A DNA stretch of 61,287 nucleotides from Xenorhabdus vietnamensis (GTDB lineage Bacteria > Pseudomonadota > Gammaproteobacteria > Enterobacterales > Enterobacteriaceae), in assembly GCF_002127535.1 (NCBI RefSeq), contig NZ_MUBJ01000024.1, positions 1 to 61,287 of the forward strand, written 5' to 3'. Positions 44,726 through 55,292 of this stretch are shown here, one piece after another. Both the position numbers and the translations under genes were made by a program. The notes beneath the pieces were generated by a model. That model was not told the DNA's origin, made no database searches, and saw only the letters and a list, made by a program, of their open reading frames with translations. The stretch's first letter is position 1. The number at the start of each line of letters is the position of its first letter.

Positions 44726-46522
44726 ATGAAGCAAATACGAAATTTCTCCATTATCGCCCACATTGACCACGGTAAGTCCACTTTATCTGACCGGATTATT
44801 CAAATCTGTGGGGGGCTGTCGGATCGCGAAATGGCAGCACAAGTACTGGATTCAATGGATCTTGAGCGTGAACGTGGCATTACAATCAAGGCACAAAGTG
44901 TAACTCTGGATTACAAGGCAAATGACGGGCAAGTCTACCAATTAAACTTTATCGATACGCCAGGGCATGTTGACTTCTCTTATGAGGTTTCCCGTTCACT
45001 GGCTGCTTGTGAAGGTGCATTGTTGGTTGTTGATGCGGGGCAGGGTGTTGAAGCTCAAACATTGGCTAACTGTTATACCGCCATTGAAATGGATCTGGAA
45101 GTGGTTCCAGTTCTGAACAAAATAGATCTACCTGCTGCTGAACCAGAGCGTGTAGCTGAAGAAATCGAAGATATTGTTGGTATTGATGCAGCAGATGCTG
45201 TTCGTTGTTCTGCAAAAACGGGCGTGGGTGTACAGGATGTTATTGAGCGTTTGGTGAAAGAAATTCCATCGCCAGAGGGCGATCCTGACGCACCATTACA
45301 GGCTCTGATTATTGACTCATGGTTTGATAATTATCTTGGTGTTGTTTCACTTGTCCGTATTAAAAACGGTACATTGCGTAAAGGTGATAAAATCAAGGTC
45401 ATGAGTACCGGACAGATATATAACGCTGATCGTCTGGGTATTTTCACACCAAAACGTATTGATCGTGATGTATTGAATTGCGGTGAAGTAGGCTGGTTGG
45501 TTTGTGCCATCAAAGATATTTTGGGGGCACCAGTTGGGGATACATTGACAACGGCACGTCAACCTGCGGAAAAAGCACTGCCTGGTTTTAAAAAGGTTAA
45601 ACCGCAAGTTTATGCGGGATTGTTCCCAATTAGTTCTGATGACTATGAAGCATTCCGTGATGCATTGGGTAAATTGAGCTTAAATGACGCTTCATTATTC
45701 TATGAGCCAGAAAGTTCTACCGCATTGGGCTTTGGTTTCCGTTGTGGCTTCCTCGGATTGCTGCATATGGAAATCATTCAGGAACGTTTGGAACGTGAAT
45801 ATGATCTCGATTTGATCACAACGGCTCCAACAGTTGTTTATGAAGTTGAGACAACCAGTAATGATATTATCTATGTTGATAGTCCATCCAAGTTGCCGGC
45901 ATTAAACAATATTAAGGAACTGCGTGAACCGATTGCAGAATGTCACATGCTGTTGCCGAAAGAATACCTTGGCAATGTTATTACACTCTGTGTGGAGAAG
46001 CGAGGTGTACAGACTAATATGGTTTACCACGGTAATCAGGTTGCACTGACTTATGAAATCCCAATGGCTGAAGTTGTTTTGGATTTCTTTGATCGCTTGA
46101 AATCAACATCCCGTGGTTATGCATCTCTGGATTACAATTTCATCCGCTTCCAGGACGCAGACATGGTTCGCGTAGATGTTTTGATCAATGGTGAGCGTGT
46201 TGATGCTCTGGCATTGATTACTCACCGTGACAATTCTCAGTATCGTGGACGTGAGCTGGTGGAAAAAATGAAGGAATTGATTCCACGTCAGCAATTTGAC
46301 ATTGCAATTCAGGCTGCTATAGGAACTCACATTATTGCGCGTTCTACCGTTAAGCAGTTACGTAAAAACGTACTGGCGAAATGTTATGGTGGTGATGTCA
46401 GCCGTAAGAAAAAGCTATTGCAGAAACAGAAAGAAGGTAAAAAACGCATGAAGCAGGTCGGAAATGTTGAACTGCCGCAGGAAGCCTTCTTAGCGATTCT
46501 GCATGTTGGCAAAGATAACTAA
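44726..46522 (+). CDS. lepA: Elongation factor 4 LepA
   Basis: 598 aa translational GTPase. G1 [10 protein letters not shown]2 RERGITI, G3 DTPGHVDF, G4 NKID and the LepA-specific C-terminal domain ending in [21 protein letters not shown]. Influences 30S maturation and initiation. First gene of the lepA-lepB pair, 212 bp after rseC; this spacer contains a repeated CATACTGAAAAC. Confidence 0.97.
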   Translation: MKQIRNFSIIAHIDHGKSTLSDRIIQICGGLSDREMAAQVLDSMDLERERGITIKAQSVTLDYKANDGQVYQLNFIDTPGHVDFSYEVSRSLAACEGALLVVDAGQGVEAQTLANCYTAIEMDLEVVPVLNKIDLPAAEPERVAEEIEDIVGIDAADAVRCSAKTGVGVQDVIERLVKEIPSPEGDPDAPLQALIIDSWFDNYLGVVSLVRIKNGTLRKGDKIKVMSTGQIYNADRLGIFTPKRIDRDVLNCGEVGWLVCAIKDILGAPVGDTLTTARQPAEKALPGFKKVKPQVYAGLFPISSDDYEAFRDALGKLSLNDASLFYEPESSTALGFGFRCGFLGLLHMEIIQERLEREYDLDLITTAPTVVYEVETTSNDIIYVDSPSKLPALNNIKELREPIAECHMLLPKEYLGNVITLCVEKRGVQTNMVYHGNQVALTYEIPMAEVVLDFFDRLKSTSRGYASLDYNFIRFQDADMVRVDVLINGERVDALALITHRDNSQYRGRELVEKMKELIPRQQFDIAIQAAIGTHIIARSTVKQLRKNVLAKCYGGDVSRKKKLLQKQKEGKKRMKQVGNVELPQEAFLAILHVGKDN

Positions 46523-46542
46523 CAAGGTCGTAAGGAGTTTAA

Positions 46543-47514
46543 ATGGCTAACACTTTTGCCTTGGTATTAACGTTAGCAACGTTAATCACCGGTATTCTCT
46601 GGTGCATGGAGCGATTCAAGTTTGCTCCTGAACGTAAAAAAAAGCTTGCTCATATTCAGAAACAGGCGGCAGGCGCAGAAACTCAGGAAGTTTTGGCTAA
46701 AGAACTGCATAAACCTTCATGGGTTGAAACACTTGCATCTGTTTTTCCAGTGTTAGCCATTGTGTTGGTTCTGCGCTCTTTTGTTTACGAACCTTTTCAG
46801 ATCCCTTCTGGTTCAATGATGCCAACATTACTGATTGGTGATTTCATTCTGGTTGAAAAATTTGCCTATGGTTTGAAAGATCCGATTACGCAAACAACCT
46901 TAATAAAAACTGGTGAGCCTAAGCGTGGGGATATTGCTGTTTTTAAATATCCGAAGAACCCAAGCATAGATTTTGTAAAACGGATTATTGGGCTACCTGG
47001 GGATAAGATTGTTTACAATCATTTCACAAAAGAGCTTCAGGTTTTCCCTAATTGTGGTTGGAGTGCGGAATGTAAGGGAGATTCATCTGTTACTTATCAG
47101 AATATATTCCCAAGTGAATGGACGATAAAAACAGGGTTGACACCGGAAGGGAAATTTGTAAATGGTGTTTATCAAGTTCCGGCTGACGAACCAGTGGGGC
47201 AGAATTCTTTTCGTCAGGACGAAAGAGTTGAGAACTTAGGCGATGTGTCACACCATATTTTGCTTATTCCTCAACTACAACGTACCCCTAGTTTCTCTCA
47301 AGAAGGTTTGCCGAGTAGTACTTGGGTTGTTCCCAAGGGCCAATATTTCGCGATGGGTGACAACCGTGACAATAGCGATGATAGCCGTTCATGGGGATTT
47401 GTACCGGAGAAAAATCTGGTAGGCCGTGCAACCGCCATCTGGATGAGTTTCGAAAAACAGGAAGGCAAATGGCCTACTGGTGTGCGTTTTAGCCGAATTG
47501 GTGGAATTCACTAA
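46543..47514 (+). CDS. lepB: Signal peptidase I
   Basis: 323 aa membrane serine protease. Two N-terminal spans (about 4-20 and 63-80) place the catalytic domain in the periplasm. Catalytic Ser in PSGSMMPTLL and Lys in VKRIIGLPGDK; box E is GDNRDNSDDSR. 20 bp after lepA with AAGGAG. Confidence 0.97.
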   Translation: MANTFALVLTLATLITGILWCMERFKFAPERKKKLAHIQKQAAGAETQEVLAKELHKPSWVETLASVFPVLAIVLVLRSFVYEPFQIPSGSMMPTLLIGDFILVEKFAYGLKDPITQTTLIKTGEPKRGDIAVFKYPKNPSIDFVKRIIGLPGDKIVYNHFTKELQVFPNCGWSAECKGDSSVTYQNIFPSEWTIKTGLTPEGKFVNGVYQVPADEPVGQNSFRQDERVENLGDVSHHILLIPQLQRTPSFSQEGLPSSTWVVPKGQYFAMGDNRDNSDDSRSWGFVPEKNLVGRATAIWMSFEKQEGKWPTGVRFSRIGGIH

Positions 47515-47732
47515 TATTTATATATTAGCGCAGCATTAATTTATCTCACAGTGTAGAATATTCTTTCAAACGAGATGACTGGTTCCTCAAGGTGATGGAT
47601 ATCTTTGGGAGCCAGTGCAAACGCAACAGTTTTGTAAGGTAGGGCATAGGGTGAATACTGCCAGATAAGTCTAGCCTTACAGGTCTGTTGCGTGTGCTTT
47701 TATTTGATAAATTCTAACTGAATTGGTAGCAC
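47515..47732 (+). promoter_or_regulatory. rnc leader with long hairpin (likely RNase III autoregulation site)
   Basis: CGCAACAG and GTAAGG (47622-47639) pair with CCTTAC and CTGTTGCG (47675-47692) around a symmetrical 4 by 4 internal loop, 40 bp before rnc. A second inverted repeat (ACTGG-TTCC ... GGGA-CCAGT) precedes it. E. coli rnc mRNA is known to be cleaved by RNase III in such a leader stem, so this is probably the equivalent. Confidence 0.7.
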
Positions 47733-48413
47733 ATGAACTCCATAATAACGAATCGGTTACAACATAAGCTAGGATATACCTTTAAACAGTACGATTTGTT
47801 GCTTCAAGCTTTGACTCACCGCAGTGCCAGCAGTAAGCATAATGAACGTCTGGAATTTCTTGGCGACTCAATCCTGAGTTTTGTCATTGCTAATGCGCTT
47901 TACCATCGTTTCCCTCGTGTTGATGAAGGGGACATGAGTCGTATGCGGGCAACATTGGTGCGTGGCAATACGTTGGCGGAATTGGCCAGAGAGTTTGAAT
48001 TAGGTGAATGCCTGCGTTTGGGGCCGGGGGAGTTAAAAAGCGGGGGACATCGTCGCGAATCCATTTTGGCGGATAGTATTGAAGCCTTAATTGGTGCTAT
48101 TTTTCTTGATAGCGATATTCAAACCATCGAAAAGATTATCCTGAATTGGTATGAAACTCGTTTGAACGAAATTAGCCCGGGTGATAAGCAAAAAGATCCT
48201 AAAACGCGTTTACAGGAATATTTGCAAGGGCGTCATTTGCCATTGCCTACATATCTGGTTGTTCAAGTTCGTGGGGAAGCACACGATCAGGAATTTACAA
48301 TTCACTGTCAGGTCAGTGGATTTGAACAGCCTGTCAGAGGAGTCGGTTCCAGTCGCCGCAAGGCAGAACAGGCGGCTGCGGAACAAGCATTAAAACAACT
48401 GGAGCTTGAATGA
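47733..48413 (+). CDS. rnc: Ribonuclease III
   Basis: 226 aa double-strand RNA endonuclease. Signature [15 protein letters not shown] with the catalytic Glu and Asp residues, [14 protein letters not shown], then a C-terminal dsRNA-binding domain (about 155-224). Overlaps era by 4 bp. Processes rRNA and its own leader. Confidence 0.97.
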   Translation: MNSIITNRLQHKLGYTFKQYDLLLQALTHRSASSKHNERLEFLGDSILSFVIANALYHRFPRVDEGDMSRMRATLVRGNTLAELAREFELGECLRLGPGELKSGGHRRESILADSIEALIGAIFLDSDIQTIEKIILNWYETRLNEISPGDKQKDPKTRLQEYLQGRHLPLPTYLVVQVRGEAHDQEFTIHCQVSGFEQPVRGVGSSRRKAEQAAAEQALKQLELE

Positions 48414-49315
48414 GCGAAGAAAAAAACTATTGTGGATTTGTTGCAATAGTCGGTCGGCCTAACGTCGGTAAATCAACTTTACTGAATCAATTATTGGGTC
48501 AGAAAGTATCCATCACTTCCCGTAAACCTCAAACGACGCGACATCGCATCATGGGGATTCATACGGAAGGGGTTTACCAAACCATCTATGTTGATACACC
48601 GGGTCTTCATATTGAAGAAAAGCGTGCGATTAACCGTTTGATGAACCGTGCGGCGACCAGCTCTATTGGTGATGTAGAACTGGTTATTTTTGTTGTGGAA
48701 GGTACGCACTGGACACCCGATGATGAAATGGTGGTGAATAAGTTGCGTCATTTGCGTTGCCCTGTCTTGCTGGCTATTAATAAAGTGGACAATGTGACAG
48801 ATAAAACTATTCTTCTGCCTCATATCGGTTTTCTCAGCCAACAGATGAATTTTATTGATGTTGTGCCGATTAGCGCTGAAAAAGGCATGAATGTTGATAC
48901 TATTGCCAAATTAGTGCGTGATCATATACCACTGGCAGAACATCATTTCCCTGAAGATTACATTACCGATCGTTCACAGCGTTTTATGGCATCAGAAATC
49001 ATCCGTGAAAAATTGATGCGTTTTTTGGGTGATGAACTTCCATATTCTGTGACAGTGGAAATTGAGCAATTTGTTGCCAATGAACGTGGCGGTTATACGA
49101 TCCACGGTTTGATTCTGGTAGAGCGTGATGGTCAGAAGAAAATGGTGATTGGTAATAAAGGCAGCAAAATCAAAACGATTGGCACAGAAGCCCGTCAAGA
49201 TATGGAAAAGCTGTTTGATGTAAAAGTCCACTTAGAATTGTGGGTAAAAGTGAAAGCTGGCTGGGCTGATGATGAACGGGCGCTTCGTAGCCTCGGTTAC
49301 ATTGACGACTTATAA
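48410..49315 (+). CDS. era: GTPase Era
   Basis: 301 aa. G1 [10 protein letters not shown]3 DTPG, G4 NKVD and a C-terminal KH domain with [13 protein letters not shown]. Acts in 16S rRNA maturation and 30S assembly. Translationally coupled to rnc. Confidence 0.97.
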   Translation: MSEEKNYCGFVAIVGRPNVGKSTLLNQLLGQKVSITSRKPQTTRHRIMGIHTEGVYQTIYVDTPGLHIEEKRAINRLMNRAATSSIGDVELVIFVVEGTHWTPDDEMVVNKLRHLRCPVLLAINKVDNVTDKTILLPHIGFLSQQMNFIDVVPISAEKGMNVDTIAKLVRDHIPLAEHHFPEDYITDRSQRFMASEIIREKLMRFLGDELPYSVTVEIEQFVANERGGYTIHGLILVERDGQKKMVIGNKGSKIKTIGTEARQDMEKLFDVKVHLELWVKVKAGWADDERALRSLGYIDDL

Positions 49316-49324
49316 GGCTGATGT

Positions 49325-50062
49325 GTGGACGGCTGGCAGAGAGCCTTTGTGCTTCATGGACGCCCTTACAGTGAAACCAGTTTACTACTGGACGTATTTA
49401 CTGAAAATGAAGGGCGTGTGCGAGTATTGGCAAAAGGGGCACGAAGCCGTCGCTCCAATTTGAAAGGTTGCTTGCAACCTTTTACCCCGCTGCTCATGCG
49501 TTGGAGCGGGCGGGGAGAAATCAAGACATTAAGAGATGCAGAGCCTATCTCATTGGCTCTCCCCTTGAGGGGAAGCGTGCTTTACAGCGGTTTGTATGTG
49601 AACGAGCTTTTGTCTAGAGTCCTTGAGCAAGGGACGGCATATCCCGTACTTTTTTTTGATTATCTCCAATGTTTACAAGTTCTTGCGGCGAGTGAATACA
49701 CGCCGGAGTATGCATTGCGCCGTTTTGAATTAGCGTTACTAACTAATATGGGATACGGTGTGAATTATCTTCACTGTGCAGGAAGTGGTGAACCTGTAGC
49801 GGATACAATGACTTACCGTTATCGTGAAGAAAAAGGATTTATCGCCAGTTTAATTGTAGATCACTACAGTTTTACTGGTTATGAACTTAAGGCGTTGGCA
49901 ATTGGTGAATTTCCTGACCATGCAACTTTGAAAGCGGCAAAGCGTTTCACTCGCATTGCCTTGAAACCTTATTTGGGTGGGAAACCGTTAAAGAGCCGTG
50001 AACTGTTTCGTCAATTCATACGTAAAAAAACTGATCATCCCAACAAGAAAAATGAAAATTAA
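49325..50062 (+). CDS. recO: DNA repair protein RecO
   Basis: 245 aa recombination mediator that helps load RecA with RecR. N-terminal OB fold ([40 protein letters not shown]) and C-terminal helical domain with [12 protein letters not shown] and [19 protein letters not shown]. The GTG start at 49325 aligns with the E. coli N-terminus. Confidence 0.96.
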   Translation: MDGWQRAFVLHGRPYSETSLLLDVFTENEGRVRVLAKGARSRRSNLKGCLQPFTPLLMRWSGRGEIKTLRDAEPISLALPLRGSVLYSGLYVNELLSRVLEQGTAYPVLFFDYLQCLQVLAASEYTPEYALRRFELALLTNMGYGVNYLHCAGSGEPVADTMTYRYREEKGFIASLIVDHYSFTGYELKALAIGEFPDHATLKAAKRFTRIALKPYLGGKPLKSRELFRQFIRKKTDHPNKKNEN

Positions 50063-50130
50063 AGTAAGCCGCTTTTTCATGATGAAGAGTGTAAACTTTA
50101 CTGAATCTTATGTTATTGCAGGAGCTAAAA

Positions 50131-50862
50131 ATGGCTGAGGTATTGTTAGGTATCAACATTGATCACATTGCAACTTTACGTAATGCCCGAGGGACACAAT
50201 ATCCCGATCCCGTTCAGGCTGCATTTGTTGCAGAGCAGGCGGGTGCTGATGGTATAACGATTCACCTGCGTGAAGATCGCCGCCATATTACTGACAGAGA
50301 TGTCCAATTATTAGAAAGAACCATTCAAACCCGCATGAACCTTGAAATGGCGGTAACAGACGAAATGGTGGGGATTGCTTGCCAAATCAAGCCTACTTTC
50401 TGTTGCTTAGTGCCTGAAAAGCGTCAAGAGGTAACAACGGAAGGCGGATTGAATGTATTTGGACAAAAAGAGCATATTGCTGCGGCTGTTAAAACGTTAT
50501 CAGAAGCGGGAATTTTAGTGTCTTTGTTCATTGATGCGGATTACCAGCAAATTGATGCAGTTGTTGAAGTTGGAGCTCCATTTATTGAGATTCATACTGG
50601 TGCGTATGCCGATGCTGAGGATGAAATACAACAGGAAAAAGAATTTCAGCGCATCAAAGAAGCTGCAACTTACGCGGCGGCTAAAGGCCTTAAAGTCAAT
50701 GCTGGTCATGGTTTGACCTATCACAATGTACAGCGTATTGCAGCTTTACCTGAAATTTATGAATTGAATATAGGACATGCAATTATTGGCCGTGCTGTAT
50801 TCAGTGGCTTGTCTGCGGCTGTTGCAGATATGAAAACATTGCTGCGGGAAGCACGCCGTTAA
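50131..50862 (+). CDS. pdxJ: Pyridoxine 5'-phosphate synthase PdxJ
   Basis: 243 aa TIM-barrel enzyme condensing 1-deoxyxylulose 5-phosphate with aminoacetone phosphate to make vitamin B6. [41 protein letters not shown] and [11 protein letters not shown] are intact. The ATG at 50131 has GGAG upstream; a longer frame adds 7 residues. Overlaps acpS by one base. Confidence 0.97.
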   Translation: MAEVLLGINIDHIATLRNARGTQYPDPVQAAFVAEQAGADGITIHLREDRRHITDRDVQLLERTIQTRMNLEMAVTDEMVGIACQIKPTFCCLVPEKRQEVTTEGGLNVFGQKEHIAAAVKTLSEAGILVSLFIDADYQQIDAVVEVGAPFIEIHTGAYADAEDEIQQEKEFQRIKEAATYAAAKGLKVNAGHGLTYHNVQRIAALPEIYELNIGHAIIGRAVFSGLSAAVADMKTLLREARR

Positions 50863-51242
50863 TGGCCATTATTGGTTTAGGCACAGATATTGTTGAAATA
50901 TCCCGTATTGAAGAAATTGTCGGGCGTTCGGGTGAGCGTCTGGCAAGGCGAATTCTGAGTGATGGAGAGTGGCAACAATATCAACAGCATAATCAGCCTA
51001 TCCGTTTTTTGGCAAAGCGCTTCGCAGTTAAGGAAGCAGCAGCCAAAGCATTTGGAACGGGTATCCGCAACGGGCTGGCCTTTAATCAATTTGAAGTGAT
51101 TAATGATCTACTGGGAAAACCCACTTTAAAACTTCATGACGAGGCCGAAGTGCTGGCTAACAAACTGAATGTAAAATCCCTCCATGTCACACTGGCAGAT
51201 GAACGGCGTTATGCTTGTGCGACGGTGATATTGGAAAGTTAA
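50862..51242 (+). CDS. acpS: Holo-ACP synthase
   Basis: 126 aa, transfers phosphopantetheine to acyl carrier protein. Metal and substrate motifs [13 protein letters not shown] and [14 protein letters not shown] are intact. Coupled to pdxJ, convergent with yfhL. Confidence 0.96.
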   Translation: MAIIGLGTDIVEISRIEEIVGRSGERLARRILSDGEWQQYQQHNQPIRFLAKRFAVKEAAAKAFGTGIRNGLAFNQFEVINDLLGKPTLKLHDEAEVLANKLNVKSLHVTLADERRYACATVILES

Positions 51243-51244
51243 CT

Positions 51245-51505
51245 TCAAATTTTGTCAGAATGATGTAGCAGTACAAACTTATCCCATAACTGTTCTTCGG
51301 TTTCTTGATTATTAGGGTCAAGGATAATGGTATTAGTGATCGGGCAGACAGATTGGCAAGTTGGCTTTTCGTAATGCCCGATGCACTCGGTACAACGTTC
51401 AGACTCAATTTCATAGATTTCTGTGCCCATTGTGATGGCCTGATTAGGGCATTCGGGTTCACACATATCACAATTTATACAGCGTTTGGTAATTAGTAAT
51501 GCCAT
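51245..51505 (-). CDS. yfhL: Ferredoxin-like protein YfhL
   Basis: 86 aa with two [4Fe-4S] sites: CINCDMCEPECP and CTECIGHYEKPTCQSVCP, the latter with the insertion typical of Alvin/YfhL ferredoxins. Role in electron transfer; partner unknown. The last conserved host gene before the island. Confidence 0.95.
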   Translation of the reverse strand: MALLITKRCINCDMCEPECPNQAITMGTEIYEIESERCTECIGHYEKPTCQSVCPITNTIILDPNNQETEEQLWDKFVLLHHSDKI

Positions 51506-51720
51506 TTCAGTATTTTATGTATATAAATTTTTTAAAACAAGTGGTTAAGTGAATTCCGTATTCGTTACATTTACACGATTCTTGTGCTTTTATACAGTAT
51601 GTTTTACATTTAAAATCGATGTTCCGTAACACAAAACCGCAACACATGACTGTTTTAGGTGTCTAAAATATAGTGATGTGTGAGCTAATATATCAATATC
51701 ATGATATTACGGAGTTTTTA
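51506..51720. other. yfhL-integrase spacer, probable island edge
   Basis: 215 bp, AT-rich, no gene and no tRNA that could act as the target. The host-island boundary probably lies here, but only one end is visible, so no att repeat can be defined. Confidence 0.4.
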
Positions 51721-53118
51721 ATGAAAAGCATAGTAACACAAACGACAATCACCCAACAAAATGATGTATATTTAAGCGCCTTAGCTAGCTGGGAGTCGTG
51801 TAAGCCCCCATATACTGGCTCACACATGAAAATCTGTGTTACGGCTGCTAAGACCATATTAAAACATTTAGGTAAGCCCCGTCGATCTAAGTATGAAAAG
51901 GAAAATTACCTAAGAATAGATTTCAGCAAAGCGGGGAAGGTTACTATTTATGCCGAGTACCCTAAAAGCATGGGGTTAAAAGGCCGGAAATTAGGCGAAT
52001 GGCCTGAGTTGACCTTACCTATAGCTCGTGAGAAAGCTCAAGATCTGGCTAAAGAAGGACTAACGGCTGAGTCAGTACATCAAATTTTGGATTCATACGA
52101 AAATGATTTACGAGCAAAGGTCGAACGTAAAAAACTCGGTGAACATAGTTTTTATACGTACAGTTGCAGGATAAAACAGTTACGTGAATCGTTCGAACCT
52201 CGAGAGATATATAGCGATGTTACATATCAACGCTTGATTGACGCTCTGGATTCGTGGATTGAAACAAAATCCAACAATCAGGCATTCGAACTATTTGGAG
52301 AGCTGCGCAGATTTTGGAAATTTGCCGCTCCACTGCATTGTGGAGGGAAAAACATTGCTGCCAGTATTCCTGATGATTACATTTCGTCTCGCGTGCAGCG
52401 ACCTACCCCTACCCGTCGTTTTACAGATATAGAGTCTATTGCTCAATTATGGATTAATGTCGCAGCATGCACGTCCGTTCATCAAAAAAATGCAATGCGC
52501 TACATGATATTAACTGGTGTTAGACCAATCAACGTATCAAATTTACGTTGGGAGTATGTGAATGCTGCTGCGGGGGAAATTGTTTATCCTGCGGGAATAA
52601 TGGGTATGCGCGGAGCAATGAAAACGCAGAAAGAATTTAGGTTACCAATCACGCCGATGTTGAAGAGCATCCTTGATGAGCAAAAATCGTGGAGTGATTC
52701 TGTAAATGGATGTAATCGGGACTATGTGTTTTTACAGCCCAAGAACATACAAAATCCTTTTTCTAAACGTTCTCTGGATAAAATAATTAAAACCTATAGT
52801 CCTGAAAATGCTCTGAAAGGGGTTATCCATGAAGGAACTATCAAAGGGAAATCGAGCGCATTTAATACAATGTGTAGAAAATTCCTGAAAAGTAACATCA
52901 TTGCCCAAATGCGCGCACGGGGATATTCTCGTTCGGATACCCGAGAAATTAGCCAATTATGCATGCACCATTCTGATAATCGCTCTGATCCTATGGGTGA
53001 GCATTACGATTTCTCCGACGAGATATTACAAGAAGAAATCGCGTTAAAACGTCAGGCGTTCGAAGCGCATGAAAATAGCATAATGACCCAAGTAGCGCTG
53101 CTACGGCGAAAGAGTTAA
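51721..53118 (+). CDS. Atypical tyrosine recombinase/integrase
   Basis: 465 aa. An N-terminal arm-like region with LRIDFSKAGKVTIYAEYPKS and KLGEWPELTLPIAREKAQDL resembles the DUF4102-type N-terminus of P4-family integrases. The catalytic domain shows LTGVRPINVSNLRW (box I Arg) and HH...MGEHYDF (His and the likely nucleophile Tyr). The box II region, NTMCRKFLKSN, lacks the usual His-x-x-Arg histidine. The ATG at 51721 follows GGAG; an in-frame extension upstream is unlikely. It opens an accessory island after yfhL and may have mobilised it. It could be inactive or a distinct subgroup. Confidence 0.75.
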   Translation: MKSIVTQTTITQQNDVYLSALASWESCKPPYTGSHMKICVTAAKTILKHLGKPRRSKYEKENYLRIDFSKAGKVTIYAEYPKSMGLKGRKLGEWPELTLPIAREKAQDLAKEGLTAESVHQILDSYENDLRAKVERKKLGEHSFYTYSCRIKQLRESFEPREIYSDVTYQRLIDALDSWIETKSNNQAFELFGELRRFWKFAAPLHCGGKNIAASIPDDYISSRVQRPTPTRRFTDIESIAQLWINVAACTSVHQKNAMRYMILTGVRPINVSNLRWEYVNAAAGEIVYPAGIMGMRGAMKTQKEFRLPITPMLKSILDEQKSWSDSVNGCNRDYVFLQPKNIQNPFSKRSLDKIIKTYSPENALKGVIHEGTIKGKSSAFNTMCRKFLKSNIIAQMRARGYSRSDTREISQLCMHHSDNRSDPMGEHYDFSDEILQEEIALKRQAFEAHENSIMTQVALLRRKS

Positions 53119-53145
53119 TACACACTACGGCATTTTTCCTTAAAT

Positions 53146-54350
53146 TGTATTAGTCGCGACCCGATCTGACAGTCACCCACTTTGATTCAGTGCCTGTCAG
53201 ATTAAATCTGGGTTAGATTTTTTTCAGCCCAGATTAATTTTCCTTCCAATAAGGTCTCTATTGGCGTACGACCACAACACATTTTTCCTTGATGAGTACG
53301 ATGATGGTTGTCGTGATCTATCCATTCATCCAGATCCTTTTGCAACTCATTGAGTGAACTATACAGTTTTTTTCTGAATGTGACTTGGTAGAACTCGTTC
53401 AAAATAGTCTTATGGAAGCGTTCACAGATACCGTTTGTTTGTGGCGATCTGGCTTTCGTTTTTGTGTGGTCTATATCATTTATCGCTAAATAAAGCTGAT
53501 AATCGTGGTGTTCGACGCGTCCGCAATACTCTGTGCCCCGGTCTGTTAATATCCTCAACATCGGTAACTGATGCGACTCAAAGAAAGGGAGTACTTTATC
53601 ATTAAGCACATCGGCCGCGGTAACCGGTGTCTTGGTCGTATAGAGTTTGGCAAATGCCACCTGGCTGTAGGTATCGACAAAAGTCTGCTGGTAAATCCGA
53701 CCAACGCCTTTCAAGTTGCCCACATAGAACGTATCTTGTGAACCCAGATAAACCGGGATGGGCCGTGTCGATTTCACCGCAAGCCTCATCATCCTGTTTC
53801 TTTTTCTCCAGTGCTACCACTTGTTCTTCCGTCAGGATGCTCCCCGTTTCAGCAACGTGTTTTTCGAGCGCCAGTAAGCGCTTTTTAAAATTTTCAAGGT
53901 CGTGCCTGAGCCAAATAGACCTCACCCCGCTGGGTGAGACAAATATCCCTGACTTACGAAGCTCGTTACTGGTTCTCACTTGTCCGTATGCCGGGTAATC
54001 AATGGCGTATTTGATAACCGCTTGCTCTGTTTCAGAATCAACCCTGTTTTTGAGATTGGGTGTTCTTCTACTCTGGTTGATAAGCGCATCAATGCCACCG
54101 GTTTCAACGAGTTCTTGATAACGGTAAAAAGTGTCCCGTGATACGCCCATGACTTTACAGGCTCGGGATACATTACCCAGCTCCTCTGCAAGGTTGAGAA
54201 GACCCGCTTTGTGTTTAATAATTGGATTGTTAGTATGTAGCATGAGAATTACCTCTTAGTTTCTTTGATTTAAGATTCAGCACCTTTAATCAAAGTGGGT
54301 AACTCTCTTCTTTTCAAATCGAAGTGTCAGATCTGATTGCGACTAATACA
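53146..54350. mobile_element. IS481-family insertion sequence
   Basis: About 1205 bp with 27-bp terminal inverted repeats beginning TGTATTAGTCGC at both ends and sharing GATCTGACA further in (23 of 27 identical). Encodes one DDE transposase with a disrupting frameshift. No obvious target duplication. Confidence 0.82.
53202..54243 (-). pseudogene. IS481-family transposase, frameshifted
   Basis: An N-terminal helix-turn-helix half (starting at 54243, LNLAEELGNVSRACKVMGVSRDTFYRYQEL) runs in one frame to about HPG near 53755; the DDE catalytic half (GSQDTFYVGNLKGVG...FVDTYSQVAFAKLY...LTDRGTEYCG...SPQTNGICERFHKT) continues in another frame. Removing one T from a TTT run near 53750 would rejoin them as HPGYLGSQ. 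The two-frame form could in principle be programmed, but IS481 members normally have one frame, so it is probably dead. Confidence 0.8.
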
Positions 54351-54651
54351 TGCATTTTTATCTAGTGGTTTAGGTACATAGTAAATACCGTATATCTTCC
54401 CATTATCCAGATCCATGTAGTAATCGTTACCAACATTAACCATCGACTCATATTTTTTATTCTCTGTTGCCAGAGAAGGTAATGCTATTACAGTGGCAAT
54501 TATAAGGAGTACGGCTTTTATTAGTCTCATTACATTGCACCTCAAAGTGGCTGATTTATGTGTACAGCATAACACTAATTTGTTTTCCCTGTGTTTTATT
54601 TGAACATGATGGTTATACTTGGAGCAAATTAATCATTACATGGGGTGATGA

Positions 54652-55162
54652 ATGTTAAAAAAATATTTTGCATTATTGGTGATAGCTGCATCTTTAGCCT
54701 CATGCACTATTGTTGATCATCCCCGGCAGACAAAACAGAAAGAAGAAAAAAATTACGATGACATAGCAGTTTATGTAAAAGACGGACTTTATAAATGCGA
54801 GTACATGGTTGCCGTTGGTTCTGGCGCTGGGTATGGACCCACTATAGTTGATAATGGCAAAATTTTGCTAAAAAGTAGGCAGAATAGATGATTCAAATGC
54901 TTCTATGGCAGTTGTTTTATCAAACGGCGTATCATACTCCAGCAAAGGATTAAGGCTTCAAAAGCCAGAAAAAGATGGCACGGAGTATCTTCAAGACCCT
55001 GATCTTTTGGGTAGTTCAGGGAGACCGGGTATGACATTTAGATACAACTACCTTGATAATGGAGAGGTTGACCTGGGAGCTGCTGTATCTTTTGTTAATG
55101 GATTCCAATCGATGGTCATACAAACCAACTGGTGCAAGGAAATTAACACAAGCAAGAATTAG
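54652..55162 (+). pseudogene. Lipoprotein gene with single-base frameshift
   Basis: The first part (54652-54891) has a lipoprotein signal with lipobox LASC (cysteine at residue 18) and reads to a premature stop. The second part (54905-55162) continues as a coherent protein (MAVVLSNGVSYSSKG...TFRYNYLDNGEVDLGAAVSF). Dropping one A in the AAAAA run at 54870-54874 joins them through KVGRIDDSNAS, giving about 169 aa. Followed by a hairpin terminator at 55207-55221. Family unknown. Confidence 0.65.
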
Positions 55163-55206
55163 TTTATAAACCGCTCAGAATGCCAAAGAATGAACACTTA
55201 CTAAAC

Positions 55207-55226
55207 AGCCCTGATGGGGCTTATTT
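55207..55226 (+). terminator. Hairpin terminator after the lipoprotein gene
   Basis: AGCCC pairs with GGGCT around TGATG, followed by TATTTT. Confidence 0.55.
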
Positions 55227-55292
55227 TGTGGTTACTATCAAGGATGGTTTACATTGATTGCTGAAGATAAATAAATTCTATACTTCATTGAT

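Larger units (their letters stand above)
53115..54530 (-). pseudogene. Small secreted-protein gene split by IS481-type element
   Basis: The N-terminal part (54351-54530) encodes a signal peptide (RLIKAVLLIIATVIALPSLA) and about 40 further residues ending KPLDKNA before the IS right end; the readable frame continues only six codons into the IS. Left of the IS the minus strand reads FKEKCRSVY then stop (53115-53144), which would fit as the original C-terminus. No target duplication is evident. Function of the intact protein unknown. Confidence 0.55.

Noticed and set aside
51506..51720. tRNA attachment site for the right island
   Set aside because: No cloverleaf or CCA-ending tRNA sequence can be read here.
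54870..54874. Programmed frameshift in the lipoprotein
   Set aside because: A +1 shift is needed and the site does not match known +1 signals; an indel in A5 is simpler.
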